Positions 8,307 to 15,681 of a stretch of DNA of 64,000 nt are shown piece by piece. Under the pieces are notes generated by a model that was not told the origin of the DNA, did not search any database, and saw nothing but the letters and a program-made list of their open reading frames with translations. The DNA is taken from positions 124,001 to 188,000 of the forward strand of contig NZ_JAERRJ010000003.1 of the NCBI RefSeq assembly GCF_016741815.1, in the 5' to 3' direction. This stretch comes from Nocardia acididurans. Its GTDB lineage: Bacteria > Actinomycetota > Actinomycetes > Mycobacteriales > Mycobacteriaceae. How positions within the stretch are numbered: position 1 is the first letter of the stretch; each line of letters begins with the position of its first letter. The position numbers and the translations under genes were made by a program.

Positions 8307-9208
8307 GCGGCTCCCGCCACGCGATAGGTGGCGGCGGCGGCCATGGGGCCCGACCCGGCCGCCAGCAGCACCAGCCGGGTGCCCGCGCCGAGTGCACCGC
8401 TCTCGTGCAGCTGGTGGTAGGCGATGGCGAGACCCGAGCTGCCGGCGTCGCGGTCACCGGTCATGGCCTGGTAACCGCGGGCGAATCCGAACCGCCCCGC
8501 GAGGTCGGCGGCCAGCCCGGGTACCGGGTTGTTGGTGACGAGAACGGCTTTCGCCGCGTCCAGCCCGGACCGGTCCAGGTGTGCGCGCAGGGTGTCGGCC
8601 GCGGTGTCCGCCAGCACGGTGGCGTAGTCGTCGGCCACCTGCACCGTAATGCTCTGCTGCCCGGCGTTTCCCATGGTCTTCAGGTCCAGGAATCCGGCGA
8701 CGCCCGGGTTCGTCCCGGGTGCGCGCCCACGTGCGGGCGTGATGGTGATGTCGGAGAATCCGGCGTCGACGCCCTTGCTCAGCAGCCAGGCCGCGCCGAC
8801 CGTCGCGTACCGGAATCCTGCTCCCGCGGCGGAGATTCCGCCCGGGTGCGCGTCGCTGCCCACGATCAGTACCCGCTGTGCGGTCCCGTTGCGCAGGAGC
8901 GCGGTGGCCGCCTGGGCGGCGTTGAGCACCCCGCACGCGCCGTTGCGCAGATCCAGCGAGAAGGTGGAGCGCCCGGATCCGGCCTCGTAGTCCAGGTGCA
9001 TGCCCAGCCCGAGCTGGATGAGCGCCGAGTTGGCGGGCTCGACCACATTGCCGTCGCGGTACACGCCCACATTGATCAGCACGTCGATGTCACCGGGCTC
9101 GATTCCGGCCCGCTCCAGGCACTCTCGGCCCGCGGCGACGGCGAGGTCGATGGAGCCCGACCCCGCGGGCGCGGTGCTGATCGAGGACTGTTCGATGACT
9201 ACGGACAC
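8303..9208 (-). CDS. nltB: Degenerate KAS-III/OleA-like subunit (LstB/NltB-like)
   Basis: A 301-aa thiolase-fold protein starting at GTG 9208, 3 nt after the partner ketosynthase. It is shorter than the usual 330-350 aa of KAS III and lacks the N-terminal ~30 residues. A Cys remains in LRNGACGVLNAAQAA (C92), but the usual His region reads VLVTNNPVP (about 224-230) and the usual Asn loop reads GDRDAGSSG (about 251-259). The His-Asn part of the triad is therefore missing. A Glu in VVEPANSA (E57) aligns by eye with the EPA motif of the partner (E96). In the lipstatin system LstB pairs with LstA and supplies a Glu as general base. The same heterodimer logic is inferred here. Confidence 0.85.
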   Translation of the reverse strand: MSVVIEQSSISTAPAGSGSIDLAVAAGRECLERAGIEPGDIDVLINVGVYRDGNVVEPANSALIQLGLGMHLDYEAGSGRSTFSLDLRNGACGVLNAAQAATALLRNGTAQRVLIVGSDAHPGGISAAGAGFRYATVGAAWLLSKGVDAGFSDITITPARGRAPGTNPGVAGFLDLKTMGNAGQQSITVQVADDYATVLADTAADTLRAHLDRSGLDAAKAVLVTNNPVPGLAADLAGRFGFARGYQAMTGDRDAGSSGLAIAYHQLHESGALGAGTRLVLLAAGSGPMAAAATYRVAGAA

Positions 9209-9211
9209 TTC

Positions 9212-10252
9212 TCATCCCACCAATGCGTCGACGGTGGCCGACATGACGCCGAAAATCATTCCGGACGCGGTCGGCACGAAACAGATCTTGGAACCCTTGG
9301 GTATTTCTCCGCGCGAGATGTAGTCGTAGAGCGCGAGGAAATGCGTACTGGCCCCGGTATTCGCGTATTTGTGCACGGTGGCCAGGCGCGGCGGCATCTC
9401 GGCCTCGTGGATCTTCGCCCCGGATTCGGCGAGTTTCTCGGTGAAGGCCACGCCGAGCTGGTGGAAGACGATGAAATCGAACTTCTCGTCGGCGAATGTG
9501 CTGCCGCGCTTTTCGAGCAGATCGCGATGCAGTTTCGCCCAGGTTTCGCGGCGCGGCGCGGCCTGCATGGTGATGTTGTCGGTGAGCATGATCATGTTCT
9601 CGCTGGCGTCGCTGGGTTTGGCGATGCACAGCGGCGAGAATTCCGCGCTGCAGATCATGTCCACGTAGTGGATGCGGTCCCGCTCGTCCTCGGCGCGGTC
9701 GACCAGGATGGCCACCGCCGCGTCGGCCAGGGTGAGCGCCGGGAACTGGAGATCGCGGATGTCCTTGGCCTCGGCGAGCGCGCCCTCGGTGACCGGGGAG
9801 ATGATCTCGGAGGTGACCACCATGCCGGTGCGCACGATACCCGCGCGAATCATGTTCTCCAGCAGGTAGATCGCGGTCATGGTGCCACCGCAGGCATTGA
9901 CGACGTCGTAGCCGGTGGCATTGTCGGCGCCGATGCGGCGGGCGATCTCGTGCGCGGCGGCGGGCTCGAAGACCATGTGGAAGCCGTCGTGCACGGTGGT
10001 GCCGGCGCTGATGATGATGTCGAGGTCGGCGGCCTCGTACTTCGACCGGGCCAGGCAGTCGCGGGCGGCGCGCTCGCCGAGGGACAGCGTGTCCTCCCCC
10101 GCGCTCCGGTCGACCATGCGCCGGGTGCGGATGCCGGTGATCCGCTCGACGTCGAATTGCCCGCCGCTGGACATTCTTTCCAGCACTTCGTCCGTGGTGT
10201 ATTCGCGCTGGGGCAGGGCGGCTCCGAGCGCACCGAGGCGTGCAGCACTCAC
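9212..10252 (-). CDS. nltA: OleA-like ketosynthase, catalytic subunit (LstA/NltA-like)
   Basis: A 346-aa KAS-III-type enzyme. The GTG at 10252 (MSAARLGALGAALPQ) is preferred because a GGGAG ribosome site lies about 8-10 nt upstream; the frame continues upstream without one. The full triad is visible: Cys121 in VVNACGGTMTAI, His264 in VFHQLGVAF and Asn298 in HKYANTGAS. It also has E96 in FEPAAAHE, the position of the OleA/LstB general base. OleA-type enzymes perform a non-decarboxylative Claisen condensation of two long fatty acyl-CoAs to a 2-alkyl-3-ketoacid. It is first in the operon and faces the second P450 across a promoter region that carries the shared palindrome. A FabH-like priming function is unlikely in this gene context. 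Confidence 0.88.
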   Translation of the reverse strand: MSAARLGALGAALPQREYTTDEVLERMSSGGQFDVERITGIRTRRMVDRSAGEDTLSLGERAARDCLARSKYEAADLDIIISAGTTVHDGFHMVFEPAAAHEIARRIGADNATGYDVVNACGGTMTAIYLLENMIRAGIVRTGMVVTSEIISPVTEGALAEAKDIRDLQFPALTLADAAVAILVDRAEDERDRIHYVDMICSAEFSPLCIAKPSDASENMIMLTDNITMQAAPRRETWAKLHRDLLEKRGSTFADEKFDFIVFHQLGVAFTEKLAESGAKIHEAEMPPRLATVHKYANTGASTHFLALYDYISRGEIPKGSKICFVPTASGMIFGVMSATVDALVG

Positions 10253-10590
10253 AATCGTGACTCCCGCTTCGTGGGGTGTTAAGGGAAACGGCGATATGGC
10301 CGTCAATGGGGACTACCGAGGCGATCAATGGCTCGGGCCGTATTTCTCGGACGGTAGGAGCCGGAACCATACGGTGTCAAGGAAATCCGCGTGCGGGAGC
10401 GACCCATATCACCGTCATAGCCGGATTCGTACTCCCGCGAGAACAATTGCGGTGCCGCGTTCTGTCGCGGGAGACAAATCCCGCGCCACGGCTACGACTT
10501 CGGCGCGCACCTCAGCTAACCTGGCCCCATTCGGACTTCGTGGCCATTCGGCTATTCGCCTGTAGCGCAGCAGATTTGGAGCTTGTCGCG
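10253..10590. promoter_or_regulatory. Divergent promoter region of the beta-lactone operon and second P450 arm
   Basis: A 338-bp gene-free stretch between two divergent operons. It contains the second operator copy at 10461-10478. A related sequence in inverted orientation (TACTCCCGCGAGAACAAT, about 10430-10447) resembles the reverse complement of the operator's GTCGCGGGAGA core, suggesting two neighbouring protein-binding sites. I could not assign convincing -35/-10 boxes. No open frame here has support as a gene. Confidence 0.6.
10461..10478. promoter_or_regulatory. Probable cluster operator, copy 2 (TCTGTC-N6-GACAAA)
   Basis: Same architecture as the site at 2539-2556: half-sites TCTGTC and GACAAA with a 6-nt spacer (GCGGGA), one mismatch from a perfect palindrome. 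The flanking CAAATCCCGCGCCAC resembles CAAATGACGCGCGCCAC at copy 1. Placed about 113 bp upstream of the second P450 start and 209 bp from the ketosynthase start, it could control both arms. Confidence 0.6.
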
Positions 10591-11961
10591 ATGACACTCA
10601 TAGGTACGGACCATTCGACGTCCACCCGCACCGCTCCCACCGCACCCGGCGCGCTGCCGCTGCTGGGCCATTGGCCGCGCTTCGGCCGCCGCCCGTACCG
10701 TTTCCTGTCGACGCTGTCGGCGGTGGGACCGGTTGTGCGGGTGCGCATCCCGGGCTACGACACCTATGTCGTGACGGACCCGGAGCTGGTGCGCGAGGCC
10801 TTCGTGGCGCTGTCCGACCAGGGCATGATGATCGAGCGGGCGGAGGCGTTGCTCGGCGAGGGCGTCACCGTGCTGCAGGGGCAGCGGCACCGGCGCGAGC
10901 GGCGCATGATCGCGCCCGCCTTCGCCAAGGCCCGCATCGCGCGGTACGCGGAGGTCATGACCCGCCTCGGCGCGCAGCGCGCCGAGTCCTGGCGGGCGGG
11001 CCAGGTGCTGGCGGTCAACGAGCAGATGCACGATCTGGCGCTGCGGACGGTCGCGGGGGCGCTGTTCACCGGTGAGCTCGGCGCGGAGACGGCCGAGCAC
11101 ATCCATCGGCTGCTGCCGCCGGTCATGACGCTGCTGTCGCGGCGGGTCACCCGCCCGGCCTGGATCGACCGGCTGCCGCTGCCCGGCAATCGCCGTTTCG
11201 ACGCGCTGGTCGCGGAGATGAAAGCGGCCACGGGCGCGATCATCACGGCCTACCGCGCGGAACTGGCGGCCGATCCCGACCTCGATCACGGGGATCTGCT
11301 GGACACGCTGCTCAAGGCGCGCGACGAGAACGGCGACGCGCTCACCGATTCCCAGGTGCACGACGAGCTGATCAACTTCCTGGTGGGCGGCACCGAGGCC
11401 ATCGGGGCCACCCTCGCCTGGGTCTTCCACGAACTGGCCGTCAATCCCGAGGTGGAGCGGGCACTGCACGCCGAACTGGACGCAGTGCTCGAGAACGGTC
11501 GCGCGGCCGAATTCACGGATCTGGCGCGGCTCGACGTCACCAAGCGCGTCGTGCTGGAAACGCTGCGCAAGTACTCGCCGTGGCTCACCGTGCGGCACGT
11601 CCCGGAAACCTATGTGCTGGGCGGGGTCGAGATACCCTCGGGCAGCATGCTTTTCGTCTGCCCGGTGGCGGTGCACCGCGATCCGGCGATACATCCCGAT
11701 CCCCTGCGCTTCGACCCGGACCGGTGGCTGCCGGACCGGATGGCCGAACTGTCCAGGGGCGCGCACATCCCGTTCGGCATGGGCGCGCGCCAGTGCCCGG
11801 GCAATATCTTCGCGCTCACCGAGATCGCCCTCCAGGTCGCCACCCTCGGCGCGCGCTGGCGGCTACGACCCATGCCGGGAATTCCGGTGCGGGAGACCGT
11901 GATCGGCGCGCTGGTGCATCCGCAGCGGCTGCCCATGCAGGTGGAGGCGCGCCGACCGTGA
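10591..11961 (+). CDS. Cytochrome P450 (second P450 of the beta-lactone locus)
   Basis: A 456-aa P450 starting at ATG 10591, with GGAG about 10 nt upstream. It has PGALPLLGHWP near the N-terminus, the I-helix VGGTEAIGAT (a variant of A-G-x-x-T with Glu-Ala at the acid/alcohol positions), the K-helix ETLRKYSP (ExxR) and the heme loop FGMGARQCPG with Cys near residue 402. No membrane anchor is present. Its stop overlaps the MMPL exporter start (GTGA), so the two are translationally coupled, and the monooxygenase gene follows. With the first P450 at the other end of the locus, it suggests oxidative decoration of the lipid product before export. The atypical GTEA I-helix could alter oxygen activation. 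The substrate is unknown. Confidence 0.92.
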   Translation: MTLIGTDHSTSTRTAPTAPGALPLLGHWPRFGRRPYRFLSTLSAVGPVVRVRIPGYDTYVVTDPELVREAFVALSDQGMMIERAEALLGEGVTVLQGQRHRRERRMIAPAFAKARIARYAEVMTRLGAQRAESWRAGQVLAVNEQMHDLALRTVAGALFTGELGAETAEHIHRLLPPVMTLLSRRVTRPAWIDRLPLPGNRRFDALVAEMKAATGAIITAYRAELAADPDLDHGDLLDTLLKARDENGDALTDSQVHDELINFLVGGTEAIGATLAWVFHELAVNPEVERALHAELDAVLENGRAAEFTDLARLDVTKRVVLETLRKYSPWLTVRHVPETYVLGGVEIPSGSMLFVCPVAVHRDPAIHPDPLRFDPDRWLPDRMAELSRGAHIPFGMGARQCPGNIFALTEIALQVATLGARWRLRPMPGIPVRETVIGALVHPQRLPMQVEARRP

Positions 11962-14147
11962 TCGACTTCGTGATGCGCCGGCACCGGCTGGTGCTGACCG
12001 TGGCGGCCGTGCTCGCCCTGCTCGCGGGCGCGGCGGGGATGACGCTGTTCGACAGGCTCCAGGGCGGCGGCTATTTCGACCCCGGCGCGGAATCCACCGC
12101 CGCGAGTGCCGCCCTGCGTGAACATTTCGCGCAGGGCGCACCGAACCTGGTCCTGCTGGTGGAAACCGGCGGCTCCGTCGACGACGCCGAAACCACCCGG
12201 GCCGCAACAGCACTCGTCGATCGACTGCGCGGCGAGGCGGATGTCTCCGGCGTGCTGTCCTACTGGACCTCCGGCAAACTGCCCGCCCTGCGCGACAAGC
12301 AGGGTGATACGGGTCTGGTGGTGGCCACCATCCTCGGCGACGAGATGCACATCGACGACCGGATCGCCGCGCTGGCACCGGCATTCGCGGGCGCGCACGA
12401 CGGCCTCGACATCACCGTCGGCGGCTACGCCATGATGGCGCACGAGACGGTGAAGCAGGGCGAGAAGGACATCATCGCCGGTGAGGCCATCGCCTTCCCA
12501 CTCACCCTGATCGCGCTGCTGCTGGTGTTCGGCAGTCTGGTGGGGGCGGCGCTGCCGCTGCTCATCGGCACCGTCACCACCATGCTGACCATGGGCGTGC
12601 TCTGGTTGATCGCCGCGGTCACCGATCTCGGCGCGACCGCCTCGAATGTGGCGTCACTGCTGGGCCTCGGCCTGGCCATCGACTACAGCCTGCTCATCGT
12701 CAACCGGTATCGCGAGGAGCTCGCCGGGGGTGCGGAACCGCGAGAAGCGTTGCGCACCACCATGTCCTCCGCTGGACGGACGGTGGCGTTCTCCGCGCTG
12801 ACCGTGGCGGCCGCGCTGTCGTCCATGCTGTTCTTCCCGCTGCTGGCGGTGCAGTCCATCGGGTACGCGGGCATCGCCGTGGCGGTGATCGCGGCGGTGG
12901 TGTCGCTGACCGTGCTGCCCGCGGTGCTGCTGCTGGCGGGACCGCGCGTCCAGCGTTCCAGATTCGGCCGGAAGGGGTTGTCCGGCACCGAGTCCCGGGC
13001 GGTGGACGAGGGCTTCTGGCATCGGCTGGCCACCATGGTGATGCGCCGGCCGGTGCCGGTCGCCACGATCACGATCGTGGTGCTGCTGGCGCTGGGGTTG
13101 CCGTTCCTGCAGTTCAATGCCGGGTTCCCGGACTACCGGTCGATGCCGGGGGACACCTCCGCGCGGCAGGTCGCCGAAACCCTGCGGACCGATTTCGACG
13201 CGGCCGAGCTCAGCGGACTGTTCGTGGTGCTGCCCGACAGCAAGGACGGGCTCGGCGATTATGCCGCCGCCCTGTCGAAACTGGCGGGAGTGCGGCGCGT
13301 CGACACCGCGACCGGCAGCTATGCCGCGGGCGCACTGGCGATTCCGCAGGCGGCCATTCACGCACGGTTCCAGAACGACTCCGCCGCATATCTTTCCGTC
13401 ATTCCGACGGAGGCGGATCCGGAGACCGTCAACGGGGTCGTGCGGGCGATCCGTGACACCCCGGCACCCACACGCGCCCTGGTCGGCGGCGTGGACGCGG
13501 CCAATCTGGATGCCATCGCGGCGCTGACGGGCAAGGCTCCGCTCGCGCTGGCCTACGTCCTGGTTCTCATGCTGGTGCTGCTGTTCCTGCTCACCGGAAG
13601 CGTTTTCGTGCCGGTGCTCGCGCTGGTGCTGAGCGCGCTGAGCCTCACCGCCACCTTCGGCGCGCTGGTGTGGATCTTCCAGCAGGGCCACCTGTCCGGG
13701 CTGCTCGGGTTCACCGTCACCGGCGACATCTCGGCGGTGGTGCCGGTCATGCTGTTCGCCATCGCCTTCGGGCTGGCCATGGACTATCAGGTGTTCCTGC
13801 TGGCCCGGATTCGTGAGGAGTATGAGCACACCGGTGATCCGGTGGGCTCGGTGGCGGTCGGGCTGGAGAAGATCGGCAGGATCGTCACGGCCGCGGCGAT
13901 TCTGATTTCCATTGTGTTCCTGGGCTTTCTGGCCTCCGACATCACCTTCATGAAGGCGTTCGGCATCGGCCTGCCGCTGGCGGTGCTGGCCGACGCGACG
14001 CTCATCCGCGGCTTCCTGCTGCCCGCCGCGCTGCGGCTGGGCGGTCGGTGGACGTGGTGGGCGCCGGGGCCGCTGCGCCGCCTGCACGATCGCATCGGCA
14101 TCCGCGAAGGCGGTTCGCCGCCCGCGGAAGTCGCCGTGCACGCCTGA
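11958..14147 (+). CDS. MMPL/RND-family transporter
   Basis: A 729-aa integral membrane protein starting at GTG 11958 (4-nt overlap with the P450). The duplicated RND plan is clear: TM1 right after the start (LVLTVAAVLALLAGAAG), a first periplasmic domain, five to six TMs with the conserved GLGLAIDYSLLIVNRYREE motif, then the same pattern again with AFGLAMDYQVFLLARIREEY. The Asp-Tyr pairs in TM4-like helices are the proton-relay residues of MmpL proteins. MMPL transporters in mycolate-containing bacteria move lipids or lipophilic metabolites across the inner membrane. Coupling to a P450 and proximity to the beta-lactone operon make export of, or resistance to, the lipid product the likely role. 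No MmpS partner is seen. Confidence 0.93.
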   Translation: MIDFVMRRHRLVLTVAAVLALLAGAAGMTLFDRLQGGGYFDPGAESTAASAALREHFAQGAPNLVLLVETGGSVDDAETTRAATALVDRLRGEADVSGVLSYWTSGKLPALRDKQGDTGLVVATILGDEMHIDDRIAALAPAFAGAHDGLDITVGGYAMMAHETVKQGEKDIIAGEAIAFPLTLIALLLVFGSLVGAALPLLIGTVTTMLTMGVLWLIAAVTDLGATASNVASLLGLGLAIDYSLLIVNRYREELAGGAEPREALRTTMSSAGRTVAFSALTVAAALSSMLFFPLLAVQSIGYAGIAVAVIAAVVSLTVLPAVLLLAGPRVQRSRFGRKGLSGTESRAVDEGFWHRLATMVMRRPVPVATITIVVLLALGLPFLQFNAGFPDYRSMPGDTSARQVAETLRTDFDAAELSGLFVVLPDSKDGLGDYAAALSKLAGVRRVDTATGSYAAGALAIPQAAIHARFQNDSAAYLSVIPTEADPETVNGVVRAIRDTPAPTRALVGGVDAANLDAIAALTGKAPLALAYVLVLMLVLLFLLTGSVFVPVLALVLSALSLTATFGALVWIFQQGHLSGLLGFTVTGDISAVVPVMLFAIAFGLAMDYQVFLLARIREEYEHTGDPVGSVAVGLEKIGRIVTAAAILISIVFLGFLASDITFMKAFGIGLPLAVLADATLIRGFLLPAALRLGGRWTWWAPGPLRRLHDRIGIREGGSPPAEVAVHA

Positions 14148-14185
14148 AACACACCACCGCACACCCTGTTTCGACGAGGAGCCGC

Positions 14186-15661
14186 ATGACCACCGCCCCC
14201 GAGCACTACGACGTCGCCATCATCGGCTCCGGTTTCAGCGGGATCGGGGTCGCGATCGAACTGCGCCGCCAGGGCATCGACAACTTCGTGATCCTGGAGC
14301 GGGCGGACGCGATCGGCGGCACCTGGCGCGACAATGTGTATCCGGGCTGCGCGGTGGACGTGCCCTCGGTGCTGTACTCGTATTCCTTCGCGCCCAACCC
14401 GAATTGGACTCGACTGTATGCCACGCAGCCGGAGCTGCGCGGCTATACCGAGGCCGTGGTGGACCGGTTCGACCTGCGCGGGCACGTGCGCTTGCGCAGT
14501 GCGGTGACCGACGCCGACTTCGACGAAGCCGCCCACCTGTGGACGGTCCGGCTCGCCGACGGCCGGGAGGTGCGGGCTCGCGCGGTGGTCATGGGCTATT
14601 TCTCACTGCACGCGGAAGCGGTGCCCGATATCCCCGGGCGCACGGATTTCGCTGGGCCGCAGATGCATTCGAGCAAGTGGGATACGACCTTCGAACCGGC
14701 GGGCAAGCGGATCGCGGTGATCGGCTCGGGTGCGAGCGCCGTGCAGATCGTCCCGGCGCTGGCCCGCACCTCCGCCCGGGTGCTGTCCTTCCAGCGGTCC
14801 GCCGCGTGGGTGCTCCCGCGTGGTGACCGCCCGATTCCGCCGGCCGTGCGGAAACTGCTCCGGCGTGTCCCGCCGGTGCGGCTGGCCGCGCGCGCCCTCG
14901 TCTTCACCTTCCTGGAGGCGCTGCACCTCGCCGAGTTCCACCCGCGCCTGGTGTCGGTGTACGAACGGATCTGCCTGGCTGCGCTGAAACGGCAGGTCCC
15001 CGATCCCGAGACGCGCCGCAAACTCACGCCGGACTACCGTTTCGGCTGCAAACGGCCCATGGTGTCGGACGAGTACTACGCGGCCTTCGCCCGCCCCACC
15101 GTGGATCTCGTCACCGAGAAGATCATCGAGATCACCGAGAACGGTGTTCGCACCGCGGACGGCGTGCACCACGAGGTCGATGCCATCGTGTGGGCCACCG
15201 GCTTCCACATCCAGGATTCCATCGCCCGCTTCCCGGACTTCCGCACCCCGGCCACCTCCACCCGCCGCAAGTTCGCACGGGACGGCTTCACCGCCTACCG
15301 GGGCATCGCCTTCGCCGGGCTGCCCAACCTCTTCGCGGTCACCGGACCCAACACCGCACTCCCGCACACCTCGCAGTTCCTGGCCATCGAGCCGACCACC
15401 CGGCTGATCGCGCGCACCATCTCGCATATGCGCGCCCACCACATCACCCGGTACACGCCCGACGCCGCCGCCGAACGCGAATGGGTCTCGCGCGCACGGA
15501 CTCTGCTGAGTTCCCGGGTCTGGTCGGTCGGCGGCTGCACCAACTACTTCACCACCCCCGACGGCACCAACACCCTCACCTTCCCGGGCGGCACCTGGAC
15601 GCTGCGCCGCGATCGCGGGCAACTGCGGCTCGAGGACTGGCGGCTGGGCGACGCCGTCTGA
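14186..15661 (+). CDS. Class B flavin monooxygenase, Baeyer-Villiger type
   Basis: A 491-aa protein starting at ATG 14186 behind GAGGAG. The FAD Rossmann motif is GSGFSGIG (about 14-21), followed by GGTWRDNVYPGCAVDVPS, the hallmark of BVMOs. The fingerprint FxGxxxHxxxWD is intact as FAGPQMHSSKWD (F155, H161, W165, D166), followed by the NADPH motif GSGASAVQ. These enzymes insert oxygen into ketones or oxidise heteroatoms using NADPH and O2. It lies 38 bp after the MMPL gene and probably belongs to the P450-MMPL operon. A ketone on a lipid chain, or the 3-keto intermediate, are possible substrates, but neither is demonstrated. Confidence 0.92.
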   Translation: MTTAPEHYDVAIIGSGFSGIGVAIELRRQGIDNFVILERADAIGGTWRDNVYPGCAVDVPSVLYSYSFAPNPNWTRLYATQPELRGYTEAVVDRFDLRGHVRLRSAVTDADFDEAAHLWTVRLADGREVRARAVVMGYFSLHAEAVPDIPGRTDFAGPQMHSSKWDTTFEPAGKRIAVIGSGASAVQIVPALARTSARVLSFQRSAAWVLPRGDRPIPPAVRKLLRRVPPVRLAARALVFTFLEALHLAEFHPRLVSVYERICLAALKRQVPDPETRRKLTPDYRFGCKRPMVSDEYYAAFARPTVDLVTEKIIEITENGVRTADGVHHEVDAIVWATGFHIQDSIARFPDFRTPATSTRRKFARDGFTAYRGIAFAGLPNLFAVTGPNTALPHTSQFLAIEPTTRLIARTISHMRAHHITRYTPDAAAEREWVSRARTLLSSRVWSVGGCTNYFTTPDGTNTLTFPGGTWTLRRDRGQLRLEDWRLGDAV

Positions 15662-15681
15662 CCATCCCGCACCCTCGAATC

